A stretch of 64,000 bases of DNA, from assembly GCA_903813345.2 (NCBI GenBank), contig CAIIXF020000008.1, positions 14,182,822 to 14,246,821 of the forward strand, given 5' to 3'. The notes beneath the pieces were generated by a model that made no database searches, was not told where the DNA came from, and worked only from the letters and a program-made list of their open reading frames with translations. Shown here in pieces: positions 12,401-23,281 of this stretch; position 1 is the stretch's first letter, and each line of letters opens with the position of its first letter. Position numbers and translations under genes: made by a program. This DNA is from Owenia fusiformis (Eukaryota > Annelida > Polychaeta > Sabellida > Oweniidae).

Positions 12401-15400
12401 GAGTCTCTAGCCAATACTTGGCTAGAGGGGATTCATCTGGAATACTGTGAACTCTATTTGAAAAAAGCTGCCGGGGTGTCATAAATTTATTGAATATTTT
12501 AAAAATCGCCAGATAAATAAATCATTAATCAAACCGGACCCAGCTCGGCTCCTTGATGAGATATGACATGATTTCATCAGGATTTCGTCTAAAATTAAAA
12601 CAAAATGGCTCCAAGAAAAATGGCGATGTTCGAAAACTGGACGAAATGTCGTTACGTCTGACATTAGTAAACTGGCTGTAAATTCTAAGTTAGCGATCCA
12701 GAAGATGTGAACTAATACACTGATCACTTTGTGTGTGTTTTGGAATTTTTGGTGAGGTAATAAGACCAAAACTCGCAATTCAAATTGTGATGTGGAAAAA
12801 TGGCGGACATATGATTTCAAATTTTATGATTACGACATGACCAGTTGTTCATGCAGGAATATATCTGTACTGGAAGGCCACGATACAGTGGCCTTAGAAG
12901 AAGGTAAGTTTGAGGGATTCATTTGAAATTCTCAGGGATGGGTCTACCTATGAAAGTTTAGAACTGATTAGTTTTTCAGCATTTTGGGTAAATGTCAAGG
13001 CGGCCATTTTGGATTTTCCATCCTAAAATCTTGTCTGTCAAGGCTTGCGTCTACAGGTTTCCAGCCAAACCGTTTGAGGGATTCATTTGAAATTCTCAGG
13101 GATGTTTCTACCTATGAAAGTTTAGAACTGATTAGTTTTTCGACATTCTGGATAAATGTTAAGATGGCCATTTTGGATTTTCCGTCCTAAAATCTTGTCT
13201 GTCAAGGCTTCTCCACAGGTTTCCAGCCAAACCGTTTGAGGGATTCATTTGAAATTCACAGGGATGTTTCTACCTATAAAAGTTTAGAACTGATTAGTTT
13301 TTCGGCATTCTTGGTAAATGTTAAGGTGGCCATTTGGGATTTTTTGTCCTAAAATCGTGTCTGTGAAGGCTTGCTTTAAAAAATAAAAAAGAATTTCCCA
13401 TTGAGCAATATTAAAATTAAAACATTTTTTTTAGAAATAACGAAACGGTCAATCTTTCCAATTTTCACATATTTTGTAATACATCAGTATATCTTTTACC
13501 AGGATTTTTTTCAGGAAAATCTGAATTGTAGAAAAAAAGCTGACACACTGTGAAGTAATACCTTAAAATGTGTCTCTTGAGGGTTGTTTACAGGTTTCAT
13601 GGATTCATCCTAAAATTTTAGAGATGTTTCTATGGAAAGTTTAGAACTGATTACTTAGTTTTTAGGCAGTCTGGGTAAATGTTAAGGTGGCCATTTTGAA
13701 TTTTCCATCCCAAAAAGTGTATTCTGTTCAAGGGTGCGATTCTGTTCACCCTGTGGCTTGTTGCTAGATTAAGGTGGATTTAAGCTCTGGACTTATTGCC
13801 ATGTGGAATGACCATTCCTTGAGTTTGTTATTGGTTCGTTATTGATAATGGAATGCAGTTACATGAAATAGTGTGTTCTGATTGGCTTGAACTGGACACA
13901 CCTTGCGCTAGCTATGTGTGAATTTAGAATCAAGGATTTAAATCCAGATATCTAGTTAGAACTGTTGGACATTTTAGAAACCATAAGAATTATCTACTTC
14001 CTTTCTAAAAAAAAGTCAAGAAATCTTGGAAACATGTTACTTGCACACTTAATTAAGCATCATGCAAAGCAATTTTGACATCAAAAGTTATGAATTGGTT
14101 AGATTCACTCTTTGAGCATAGGAACTGTCAGTCTATTCAAAGTATGGCTATATTTTACTCAATATTGAGAAGAAACATTAGAGCAGATCACAATATTGTT
14201 TTAGTGTGCTTAAGAAAATTCAAAATGGCTACCTAAAGTGGGAATTCACAATAATTTTAAGATCTCTTCAAAGTATGGTTACATTATGACTACATTACAA
14301 TCAACGTTGCATCGTTATATTTTCCTCTTGTATTTGCAGAATGAATTAGCTATCCTGGAGTTCATCCACTGTATCGTAGAGACTTTGGACCAGTACTTTC
14401 AAAGAGTGGTAAGCATACATTTTTATATATAGTAAGATAAGAAATAGAGGACCCCAAAACAGGGATTTCATCAGGACTTTTCAACTTTTCCATGTTAGAT
14501 TTATGATTTCCATTAATTTTGCCTTTTGTTTTCATTTATTTAGCCTGTTCATAGCCGTAGGCAGTGGGGTTCCCTCAAAACGTTTGGCAACCTTAGGCAC
14601 GGGGTTAAATTTGATTTTGGAAAGACCCCAGAGCATGAGATTTGACATTTAGAAATAACAATAATTTCGCACAATTAACTTAAAAGCTGCTTCTTCTCGG
14701 ACAAAATTACCCATCTTGGGCAATGACTAAATCAGTCCTTTGTAGGAATTTTGTTTTAAGCCAGTTCTGGTCCAATACGAAGTTATAGTGAAAACAATTC
14801 AGACGTCCCATACTCCGAATGATTTTTGCAACATTGACGAATAAATGTCTGGAATAGTCGTAATATTGATGAAACACATGTTCTCTCAAATGTGTAAATC
14901 TTTGTTTAATTTTATTTCAATTAAAATTTAAAATATTTCTTGAGACGTCCCTGTGGCTGGCAAGTCCCCGAAACCAATTGCGTTAAATAATTAAAAACGT
15001 TGTGACATTAATTATTCAAAAGCGTATATCATTTATAAACACAAGCATTTGTTCAAATTTATTCATTCTTTCATTTGTTCAGTATTTACTAATTACCCAT
15101 CACTTTTCCAAAGAAAAATCAATCATTGCTAAAAATGATTTTTTTTTTCCAGATACACTCCACTCATCTAAGAGATTGTAAAGAATTCAAAATGTTGTCG
15201 TTCCAGTTTACTTGCTCTCCATTTTCATGTTAATGTCATGATATGTTAAGCGAATAAACACAAGCATTTGTTCAAATTTATTCATTCTTTCATTTGTTCA
15301 GTATTTACTTACCCATCACTTTTCCAAAGAAAAATCAATCATTGCTAAAAAATTAGATACACTCCAAGAATTCAAATTGTTATCTTTCCAGTTTACTTGC

Positions 15401-17319
15401 TCTTCATTTTCATTTGTCATGATATGTTTCGCGAATAAATTACATAATAAAAACCAAATTCCAACAAAATTCCTGAAAAATAATGATAAGCCATTGCATG
15501 GGGTGATTTATTTTGTCCTAGATGAAGTAGCTTAAGTTAAGAAATTGTGTGAACCATATTCTTTGGAAACAAATCATGCTCCAGGGTCTTCCAGAAAGCA
15601 GACGAAATAATGGTGGATTCGGGGCAAATCAGATTTCATTCAGTAAAAGATTCACCGAAATATATGTTGATGCAGAAAATTAATTATAAGTTGTCTGACT
15701 TTTTTTGAATGTTGCCTAAAGTGAACATTAAAGTTAGAAAGCTACAAGGTCATTTTTGAAAATCATTTTTACGTCCTGTGTTATTTCAATGGGAGAGGTT
15801 TCTTGATAAAGCCTATTACTTTCAGACTTTGCTTAACGTAAATGAAGACATCATTTTTGTTAAAATGAATTATATTTCCCCTCCCAAAATAGTTTTTTCT
15901 TTACAAATTATGCACATATAAAATTCAAACTTAAAGATGCTTTAATACATAATCCAATGGGTTAGTTAGGATTGCCAAACTTTTGGAGGGAGTATAATTG
16001 TACAATTGCATTATTTGAGGAACCCTAATGAACGGGGGGGGGGGATTTGTGAATAACGTAAAAATAGAACCCCCGGTCAACAAATCCTGGCTACGCCACT
16101 GCTGTTGTGAGAAATTCTAGTGAAACCCCTGCCAAGAACATGAAGTATAAGCTGGGTTCTGTAGTAGTTAATGCTAGTTGAAAACATGATTGTCAAATTG
16201 CTAGGCTGGCAATGAGTCATTTGCCAAGTGAATAAGGTACTAATGCATTGTCATCGGTATAATGAACGAACCAAGAGTTTACAAAACTGGGTTTAAAAAA
16301 TCCCTAATACATGTATACAATTATATTTTATTTTTTTGTACTGTACCTAGACTTTTCCTTTTTGCAATATATTTGTAGGTTGTGACTTTGTCTCATAGTT
16401 TTAAGCAGATGATAAATCATGTTAGGAGTTTTCTCATTTTACCTACCCAATTATTCAAACCCATGAAACATTTATCTGTAGAAAAATATATGCCCAATAT
16501 CGTATTGCCTGTGCAATTGTCACACAATCTAAATTTTCACTGGAGTGTTCTAATCAGGATTTTTTCCTTAAGCAACATTCTCATATATACATGTATATAT
16601 ATTCATTATTCTGATCAAAGTTTTCATGATTTCTCTCATTTTGAAGATCGTACAAATGGGTGCAACCTGTCTTTTGTCAGGTCCAGAAATTCAACAAGAA
16701 TGAATTGGAGATCATCCATTTTGAAAACATATACTGACCTATTGTTAACCCCCGAGAGTTTTATTTTGGTACAACCATTTGTAGGCCCCAAAGTTGAATA
16801 AATGAACAAAATTATTTTACTTATATTTTGCTCTTTATTTTATTTTCAGTGTGAATTAGATGTATCCTTTAGTGCTCATATAAGGTTAAAGATGCATACT
16901 TATCTAGTAGGGAAAATCTAATAGTACAATGTACATATTAAATGATACAACTTGTATGTAACAAAATGGATGAACTTCCTTGATACGACTTTTTCATTTT
17001 CTCGATTTGAACTTACGTATAAGTCATGTTGCGGATTATCATCTGGCACAAAGTTACACAATATAGTCTAGCTTTTAGAAATGCTCTCCTTGACATTCCG
17101 TCAAAGTAACTAGTTGTGGAACAGTGAGAATAGTGGTCATTTAGAATTGCTATATGCCAACTCATTACTGTTCCTTTCCTTAACCTATTCTAGATTCTGT
17201 TCCAGTTAGAAAAAGTGCACATGATTCTAAATGAGATGATAATCAATGGAAGAATAGTGGAGACAAATAAGAGAACTGTTCTGTCACCAATTCTGGCCTT
17301 GGATCAAACCAATAAATAA
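6435..17319 (+). CDS. AP4S1: AP-4 complex subunit sigma (complete, 5 exons)
   Basis: This is the small sigma chain of the AP-4 adaptor, which sorts cargo at the trans-Golgi network. Exons: 6435-6572, 12100-12189, 14340-14408, 16850-16861 and 17194-17319, all GT-AG and all phase 0. The product is 144 aa, the same length as the human protein as I know it. The start MIDFLLLVNKQGQLRLEKQF is the sigma-longin signature. Exon 2 gives VVYKKYGALCFILGV, exon 3 gives ILEFIHCIVETLDQYFQRV, and the last exon gives EKVHMILNEMIINGRIVETN. Exon 4 is only 12 nt and encodes CELD, the invariant tetrapeptide at this place in sigma chains; its acceptor has a strong pyrimidine tract and its donor (GTATCC) is weak. 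AP-4 rather than AP-1/2/3 is inferred from the NGRIVETNK tail. An AATAAA at 17311-17316 overlaps the last two codons. The introns are full of repeats. Confidence 0.94.
6966..6993. repeat. Short hairpin, CATGGGCTTTC family
   Basis: TCATGGGCTTTC and GAAAGCCCATGA form a 12-bp perfect stem with a four-base loop, in AP4S1 intron 1. It is one of four occurrences of this word in the window. Confidence 0.7.
7178..7405. repeat. 24-bp minisatellite with palindromic CACAGCGCTC words
   Basis: About six units of a 24-bp repeat (core CTGTCACAGCGCTCTCACAG) are followed by degenerate copies mixing CTGCGACAGCGC. The unit is close to its own reverse complement (CTGTGACAGCGCTGTCACAG-like), so it can fold. The related block at 8030-8285 suggests both belong to one larger repeat. 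An open frame through it is a by-product of the 24-bp period, not a gene. Confidence 0.85.
8030..8285. repeat. Second block of CTGTGACAGCGCTCTCACAG repeats
   Basis: Scattered copies of the words from 7178-7405 occur here, in both orientations, ending in GCTGTCACAGCGCTGCGACAGCGC. With the first block it brackets about 0.6 kb of non-repetitive AT-rich DNA, so it may be the far end of the same element. Confidence 0.6.
8615..9175 (+). repeat. Dispersed repeat with CCATCGAACAAAGTTCGGAGGG end
   Basis: Starts at ATCCCATCGAACAAAGTTCG, followed by CCGT/CCAT-rich microsatellite, then blocks rich in AAAATGGCGGCCATTTT. A reverse-complement copy lies at 49080-49778 with the same end and the same inner blocks ('cgattttgttcatat', 'aagtagtggag'). 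No coding capacity is recognised. Confidence 0.8.
9183..10565 (+). repeat. GCTCACATGGTGAGC repeat with internal ~340-bp tandem units (3' truncated)
   Basis: Opens with TTTAGCTCACATGGTGAGC and a GTCTGTCC microsatellite. An internal unit beginning CCTCTGTCGATAGGATTCC then repeats near 9300, 9453, 9790, 10130 and 10468, about 340 bp apart after a short first copy. The complete copy at 35291-36293 ends in ACCATGTGAGC; this one loses that end where the inverted-repeat element at ~10566 begins. Confidence 0.85.
10566..11915. mobile_element. Inverted-repeat element, host of a nested MITE
   Basis: The left arm (~10575-10670) and right arm (~11820-11910) are inverted copies of each other. Both contain CATAGGCCAAGGG, AAGTAATAGTAAG and AAGAGACAGGT in mirrored order. 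No transposase frame is visible. The left arm is split from the rest by the nested element at 10672-11341, so that one arrived later. The outer limits are approximate. Confidence 0.75.
10672..11341. mobile_element. Non-autonomous hAT-like element (MITE), 670 bp, 8-bp target duplication
   Basis: The terminal inverted repeats begin CCCGGGGGGTTCACT and extend about 35 bp, to CGACGGGG on the left and its mirrored counterpart on the right. They are flanked by the direct repeat CTTAGACC at 10664-10671 and 11342-11349, an 8-bp target duplication as in hAT elements. The interior is an irregular tandem array of a ~32-bp word (GACCAATGCCATACCAAATG) in about eight copies. No protein is encoded. Confidence 0.85.
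12405..12845 (+). repeat. Dispersed ~440-bp repeat (inverted copy at 61775-62210)
   Basis: Matches the reverse complement of 61775-62210 from 'ttggctaga..ggaat' to 'gacatgacc', including 'ttcatcaggatt', 'aatggctccaaga', 'gatccagaagatgtgaac' and 'aagaccaaaactcgcaattc'. The central part is also marked by AAAATGGCGACAT-type words. There is no recognisable protein; the family is not named here. Confidence 0.8.
12890..13730 (+). repeat. ~160-bp tandem repeat (CAGGTTTCCAGCCAAACCG)
   Basis: A unit containing CAGGTTTCCAGCCAAACCG, TTTGAAATTCTCAGGGATG, TTTAGAACTGATTAGTTTT and GGCCATTTTGGATTTTCC repeats at about 12900, 13050 and 13215, with a diverged copy near 13590. A stray start of the same unit at ~12365 lies before the 12405-12845 insertion, so the array was probably split by it. 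Confidence 0.8.
15033..15440 (+). repeat. Tandem duplication of ~200 bp in AP4S1 intron 3
   Basis: Two adjacent copies (about 15033-15255 and 15256-15440) share CACAAGCATTTGTTCAAATT, CCCATCACTTTTCCAAAG and TCATGATATGTT. The second copy has small deletions. The duplication looks non-coding. Confidence 0.8.
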
Positions 17320-17639
17320 CAGACTTGGCCTAAATTTATGCTTTATACTGTTTCAAACTTTTTATAATAGATTAGAAAACAATGGTAGAACAATAGTGAA
17401 CAGCATTCTAACTGGATTGGTTGACAGATGATATATTTTATAGCAAGGAAACAGTTAGATGACTTGTGTTCATTATGGACATTTCAGTATATCATATACA
17501 TCTTTCTGCTGTATAGAATGATAGCACTCATGAGGTCAGACTTCTTGGGTGGGATATGTAGGACACTCCTGTTTGATGCTATCTCCAAAAAGCACCATTG
17601 AAACTGAGTGAACACTGGTAGTATTACTGCACTTGTGAA

Positions 17640-18330
17640 GTGTTCTATCATGGCTCATGTTGAACCAAGGCCCCTGGAAATGAGAAATGGTTTTGAAAAT
17701 GTCAAAGTTAAAGTTGAACCAATGGATAACGAGGATTGGAAAAAGGACAATCAGTTGACATGTGCATACAAAACTAATGAAGAACACAACTATAGTGGTA
17801 TCAAACAAGAACAATATCGAACCAATTCAGCCTCAAATGCAGGTCTTCCAAATTCAAATGTTAAATGTGAACCGTGGACAGTGGAGAATCTGTTGAAACC
17901 AACATTCAAACAAAGTTGACGTGTTATGTCAAATGACAGCCATGATATTAATGAAGATATCATAATTGCTCCTGACTATAACAGTGCAGTTAAGGCCGAG
18001 GAAAATTTGAACAACTCTGTAATTGCTGTTGAACAAGGATGCAGTAACATGCAAATAGACAGTAATAAAGACTTGACTCAAGAATCATCTAGATTACAAA
18101 AGAAACATTTTAACGTACTGATCTTCAGATATAAAAATGTGATTATCATCAAAAGGGTGATTTGATAAGTCATGATAGAATTCACACTGACGAGAAACTT
18201 TTTAAGTGTAGAGTATGTGAAAAAAGTTTTCAACAAAAAGGTGATTTAATATGTCAAAGAATGATATATGTAAAAGAATACATACTGAATATACCATTTA
18301 AATGTAAAGTATGTGAAGAATGTTTTATTT
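17640..18330 (+). pseudogene. Broken copy of the clustered C2H2 zinc-finger family
   Basis: The stretch holds family landmarks in the same order as the intact gene at 37702-39921: FENVKVKVEPMDNED, then a VKCEP motif. A frameshift near 17880-17925 follows, then SNDSHDINEDIIIAPDYNS and CSNMQIDS, then finger remnants (KCRVCEKSFQQKGDL, FKCKVCEECF). The shift and a stop (17917-17919) break the frame between the VKCEP block and the IIAPD block. The three-finger unit is largely deleted after 18110, where the coding match jumps straight to later finger remnants. It is closest by eye to the third intact gene, 20 kb downstream. There is no evidence it is expressed. Confidence 0.85.
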
Positions 18331-19029
18331 CCCTTTGTATTATGGTCCTGGAATGTAATATTGGTTCTCGATGGAGGGGTAAGGGGGATGACCTTATTGG
18401 GTTGTTTTGGTTTATATCGCAACTCTAAAAGGTATTTCTTAAAGATTTACTTTCCTGTTATCTCAAGATTTGCTTGGAACTGTATCATTGGATTTCTATG
18501 GGAAATTCCTCAAAGAGAAACGTCTAGGGTTAAAAAGTTAAGAAGAAGAAATTATCAAGTTTTAAATATTGCTCTACCATTGCTTCAAGTGAGAACTAAA
18601 ATCTTCATGTTCCAAATGTTTATAATAATTGATTACAATAGAAGCTTAAAGCCTCACAAAACATAGTTTCAACCTTTTTCAGCAAAATAAGACTCACTTT
18701 TGAACTTCATAATATTTCCAGAGGATTGATAAGTACTTAATCTTTCATTAGACATCAAAAATAGCTCAAACTGGCCATTATAAAAGCTTACAATTGATTA
18801 TCAAAAAATGTTTTTAATCTGTCAAGTTTTTATATATCAGGTTTAACCTATGTTAATGAAAGATGGCGAAGTTGTTTGTATTACATGATTCATCTATTTT
18901 TATAGAAGTGTCTACATCTTTTAAAAAGAGTTATTTAAAAACATGCACTTAGTCAAAAATGGGCATGCACTGCTAAGGATCTCAGAACTTCAAATCCTTT
19001 TTTTCTACTCAAGTTATTTTTTTGGGGTT
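18331..19029. other. Intergenic stretch, nothing recognised
   Basis: AT-rich DNA between the broken zinc-finger copy and the tandem duplication at 19030. The open stretches in it are short and lack family motifs. Confidence 0.5.
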
Positions 19030-19209
19030 CAATATTAATGCAAATCAAGCTTTGTATTACATTTGATTCAGTGTGTAAATAACATGTTTCAATGATTATT
19101 TTATCTTTTTTTCTCTGTTCAATATTAATGCAAATCAGGCTTTGTATTACATTTGATTGAGTGTGTTAATAACATGTTTCAATGATTATTTTATCTTTTT
19201 TCCTTCTAA
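19030..19209 (+). repeat. 90-bp tandem duplication
   Basis: CAATATTAATGCAAATCA occurs at 19030 and 19120, and the copies stay aligned through ATGATTATTTTATCTTTTT. A few substitutions separate them. Confidence 0.85.
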
Positions 19210-19289
19210 ATTAAGCATATTTGGTCTTTAAGTGGCTTAAACTTGGTGTATGGCCTTCATATACATGTAGATCCATAGGATTTAAAAAG

Positions 19290-19515
19290 CATGCATTGTA
19301 TCAATGAGAGTTGATCTGAATTTATATACAATTCACAGAAATCTAGTGACTTTATTCTTCAGCTAAGATGAAACAGATAACAGTGTACGGTTTCATACTA
19401 AGTTTTTTTTAATAAACCATGAATAAACATAGTACTTTTTTACTTATCAAAAATAAGAGTATAGCCAAGTGAGTATTGTGAGGAGTGTAAAGGATAATAT
19501 AGGCTATTTGCCTAT
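19290..19515 (+). pseudogene. Partial upstream duplicate of the glycosyltransferase first exon
   Basis: Matches 20075-20310, the 5' leader and start of the downstream glycosyltransferase gene: GAGAGTTGATC, CAATTCACAGAAATCTAG, then ATGAAACAG (19368) and GTGTAAAGGATAATATAGGC. Translation from 19368 stops after about 14 codons because of a deletion and shift (TTTTTTTTAATAA). The stem repeats, splice donor and catalytic exon are absent. A short match of ~19530-19560 to the gene's intron near 21540 ('gttgttgctaagttattgt') suggests the duplicate once included more of the gene. Confidence 0.75.
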
Positions 19516-20167
19516 ACCTATGCCTTACCTTATTGTTGTTGTTGCTAAGTTATTGTAAAATTGAATAATATTCATATTTTATTTTAATTGAAGAGGATCA
19601 AGGGGATCTTGTTTTTCTCAATTTAAATATATCAAAAGTTTCTTCTACACTATATTAATAACTTCTGAAAAGGGGATGGGTATTGAAATGCGATAAAGTT
19701 ATAACTACATAGGGAAAACTCATGCAATCCATTGTTTTCAGCATGATTTTGGTCATCGAAAATTGATATCTTCAAAACTAGACTTTCAATACCATTCTAC
19801 TTTTGAAGATGTTGTAGACCCTTGTTGAATAATCTTTTCATGCAATAAAAATCAGAAAAAGAAGATCCTCTTTGATTGATATTTTACAGTCATGGGGACT
19901 TCACTTGAGAGAAAACATATTGTTTTAATAAAAACCACTGTATTTATGCCTAGAAAGTACTCATGGTGAAAAACATGATTGTCTAAAATCACTTGCAATA
20001 CTGCACATGAGCCTTTAATAAGAATTCATTACAATAAAAGCTTGGCTTAAACTTGGTATACCGCTGATCAATAGGATTTAAAAATTATGCATTGTAACAG
20101 TGAGAGTTGATCCTAGGAATTATATATACAATTCACAGAAATCTAGAGACTTTATTCTCCACTTAAC

Positions 20168-22723
20168 ATGAAACAGTCTACAGTGTATGGTTTCATAACC
20201 ATACTAAGTTTAGTTTTATTTTCTATATATTTCGTACTTTATTTACAAATCAAAAACAATAGCATAGGAAGAGTGAGTATTGTGAGTAGTGTAAAGGATA
20301 ATATAGGCCATTTTGTCGAAGAGGGTGACAAGATTGTAAACCAAACGAGATTTGTCAAAAGTTTTAAAGACAAAACCATTAGCCATCTGTTTGAAGAAAG
20401 TGACATTGGTGACTATGGTGACAAAACCATTAGCCATCTGTTTGAAGAAAGTGACATTGGTGACTATGGTGACAAAACCATTAGCCATTTGTTCGAAGAA
20501 AGTGACATTGGTGACTATGGTGACAAAACAATTAGCCATTTGTTTGAAGAAAGTGACATTGGTGACAAAACCATTAGCCATTTGTTTGAAGAAAGTGACA
20601 TTGATGACTATGGTGACAAAAGTGAATCAATGACATGTCATGAGTTTACAAGAAAGCTTCCCAAGACTGTTCGGAAAAGAGGCCATTTGCAAGCCAAAGA
20701 ATTCTTTAACTTATCATACAACAACACGGCATACTTAGATGCCATTCGCTACATTTATCCTGCTAAGAATTTGTGCGAAAGAAAATCTTACACCGAAAAA
20801 CTAATTTTGATTCTCATAATATCAGATACTTCAGGTGAGTTGGTTTTTCCCTTTTCTTAGAAAATAGTAATTTCACCAGACTGTGATCTGCCCAGCATTT
20901 TGAGTATTTTCCCTGGAATTTACTCCAATAATAAATAAGTTGAATTGAAAGTATTTTAAAGGGGCAATAAGGACTGTAGAGAGAAAATTCAAAAAATTTT
21001 ATTTTTTCTGAGCTATCAGGTCAATATTTGGCTTAATACCTTCTTTGACATACCTATTTTCATAAAATGTATGTATAAACTATCAATTTCAGCATTAAGA
21101 AGTGTAAATTCAATTCAAAGCTTCTATAAAGGGAGTCCCACTTATAGATTTTTAAGATCCACCATGTTTCAAGAGGAATATCAGCTGAAATAATGTTCAT
21201 CCAGAGGGTTTCTTTGTAGATAATGAAAATATATGTTATTCTTGATGAAATATCCAAACCTAAATATATTTTGACACTTGTCGATGATCGTTGAATGGCC
21301 CCCTGCACTATTTGTAGCACCTTTAAGTAATACAATGGCTGAAATTGAAATGAAAATTCAGTAAACTGATCAAGATATACCTAGAAAAACTAATTTGCAT
21401 TTATTATTTAAGTGGTAACATATTGTTGTGGTCTCCAACTTTCTGTTGATGGTGTTTGACAACTGACATCAGGCAGTTGGACAAATGACAGGTGGTGACA
21501 TTTGGCATGTTAATGCCTTAGCTTGTCATTTGGGTTATTTTTGTTGTTGCTAAGTTATTGTGACAGGAAGATCTGTTGACATTGTCACAATTGATGTAAT
21601 GACACAAGTGCAGCAAGCACTTATTTTTCAACCTTAAAAAATTAGTACCTGGTTGAAGAGAAGAGTTCCTAGAGAATCACTGAGAGAGGTATAGATTGTA
21701 AAGTTGAATTATATTTTTAAGAGTCATATTTTAATTGCAAATTAGCCATCTTTACGAGACAAAAGTAATGTTAATAGCACTAATGTTTATGAAATATAAT
21801 CAAATAATGTTTTATTTACAGTAAGTGGGAGTATATTCAGGCAGGCAATAAGAGCAACATGGGCCAAAAATTTAACTGAACAAAATGGCTGGACTATCAG
21901 AATTGGATTCATCATTGGGAACCAAACTCATGGCAGACAAAGGACAAACATTTCTGAAGAGGTTCACCACTATCATGACATAATCCAAGCAAGTATTGGA
22001 GATGGTTATGATAAATTAACTGAAAAGACAATAATGGGATTTCGTTGGGCTCAGCAATACTGCTCTAAAGCTTTACTCATCATGCGAATCACTCATGATG
22101 TTGTTGTGAATGTGCGTGGTCTCATTAAAGAAGCAGAGTTATTTCATGCACAGCAAACAACAAGACTATACCTTGGGAAAACTATCCGCAATGCTACAAT
22201 CATGAAAAGGGGCAAATACAAATTCAGAAGCCCTGTACGCTGGCCTACTAACAAATACCCTGCATTTCAAGCTGAACCAGGATATGTAATCTCCATGGAC
22301 TTAGCCATTGAGTTGAATGCTATGTTTTGTAGGACACCAATTGCCTTTCCAGATGATACCTATGTTGGCGCCTTAGTTGATGCATTAGGTGTCAATGCTA
22401 CTACCAGGAAATTATTCACCTTTTCTCACAGGTATAAAGAGAATGACTTGATTATGGTTACTAATAACACCATTATTGTTCATTTTGTAAGATGGACCTC
22501 AAAAGCTGTAGAAAAGAACCCTACCTTTTTGTACAATGACATGAAAAAAGTGTCTGATGCATTGTTAAGAAATAATGCAAAAGCAATAAAGGAAAGTTAC
22601 AGGGTTGGACGAAATAAACCAATTCTCAAACCAAAATTGAAATATAGAAATGTGCTAAGAAACAAAAACGCGAAGGTTCCAGCATCTAAAAGACGGTTAA
22701 TATCCCAAAAGTATAGAATATGA
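20168..22723 (+). CDS. GT31-type beta-1,3-glycosyltransferase-like protein with altered DxD and repeat stem
   Basis: Two exons, 20168-20834 and 21822-22723 (GT-AG, phase 1), give about 522 aa. A signal anchor at residues ~8-27 (FITILSLVLFSIYFVLYLQ) makes it a type II membrane protein, typical of Golgi glycosyltransferases. Residues 68-149 are five copies of a 17-aa unit. The catalytic part shows GT31 (beta-1,3-galactosyltransferase) marks: IFRQAIRATW, KTIMGFRWAQQYC, YPAFQAEPGYVIS and FPDDTYVGAL. The metal-binding DxD block, normally like KTDSDVFVN, is MRITHDVVVN here: the first Asp is Thr and the last Asp remains. NNT, NLT, NQT and NAT are possible N-glycosylation sites. Family galactosyltransferases are 300-420 aa, so the extra length is the stem. 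Acceptor and donor sugars cannot be told from sequence, and the changed motif leaves activity open. Confidence 0.85.
20369..20614 (+). repeat. Coding 51-bp tandem repeat in the glycosyltransferase stem
   Basis: Five in-frame copies of a unit encoding DKTISHLFEESDIGDYG; the fourth copy lacks three residues. The nucleotide copies are nearly identical, so the expansion is recent. The preceding DNIGHFVEEGDKI looks like a diverged ancestor of the unit. All six frames stay largely open across it because the period is a multiple of three. Confidence 0.9.
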
Positions 22724-23279
22724 CATTCATACCTTATCTTGATTAGAAGTTGTATGAGGTAAATGATTTGCTATAAAATAGATGTATCTATTTGCATTGT
22801 CATTCAATTTCTTAACCTCTTTAAGTAACTGGATAAAATGATTACCTTGTTTAAAGATGCATTATGCCATAGGTTTCTCCCCGAGACAATCAATGATGTC
22901 CTATTGTTATTGCTCATATAATATCTCACATACCATGGATATATCTTGAGAATAACTTTTGGGTATATTATTGCCGAAATATCGGAAATAATCAACAGAA
23001 CAACCAAACTCCAGAATTAAACACAATCGATTCCTCGGCTATCGAGGGGAATCCCCATTGAGTTACACAAACGCCCACAAGCGCCTTGAACCAGACGGCC
23101 AATCAGCTTTATGATTAAAAAATTCAACGACAAATCAGATAACAGGAGGACTTTCCCAGAATATTCAAACTTCAGATTGAATTAATTTCTTCGAAAATAA
23201 TTAGATCGGCCAGCACAATCTCAAAATAAACACTGAAAGAGGGGGATTTGGGACTTCATCTTTGGTAAGTAGATGGGTA
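22724..23279. other. Intergenic stretch, nothing recognised
   Basis: AT-rich spacer between the glycosyltransferase stop and the mariner-like element. No motif or repeat arm was found. Confidence 0.5.
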
Positions 23280-23281
23280 TA

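Noticed and set aside
16382-16801. Open frame of 139 codons in AP4S1 intron 3
   Set aside because: No ATG at its start, no recognisable motif, AT-rich composition and a position inside a well-supported intron.
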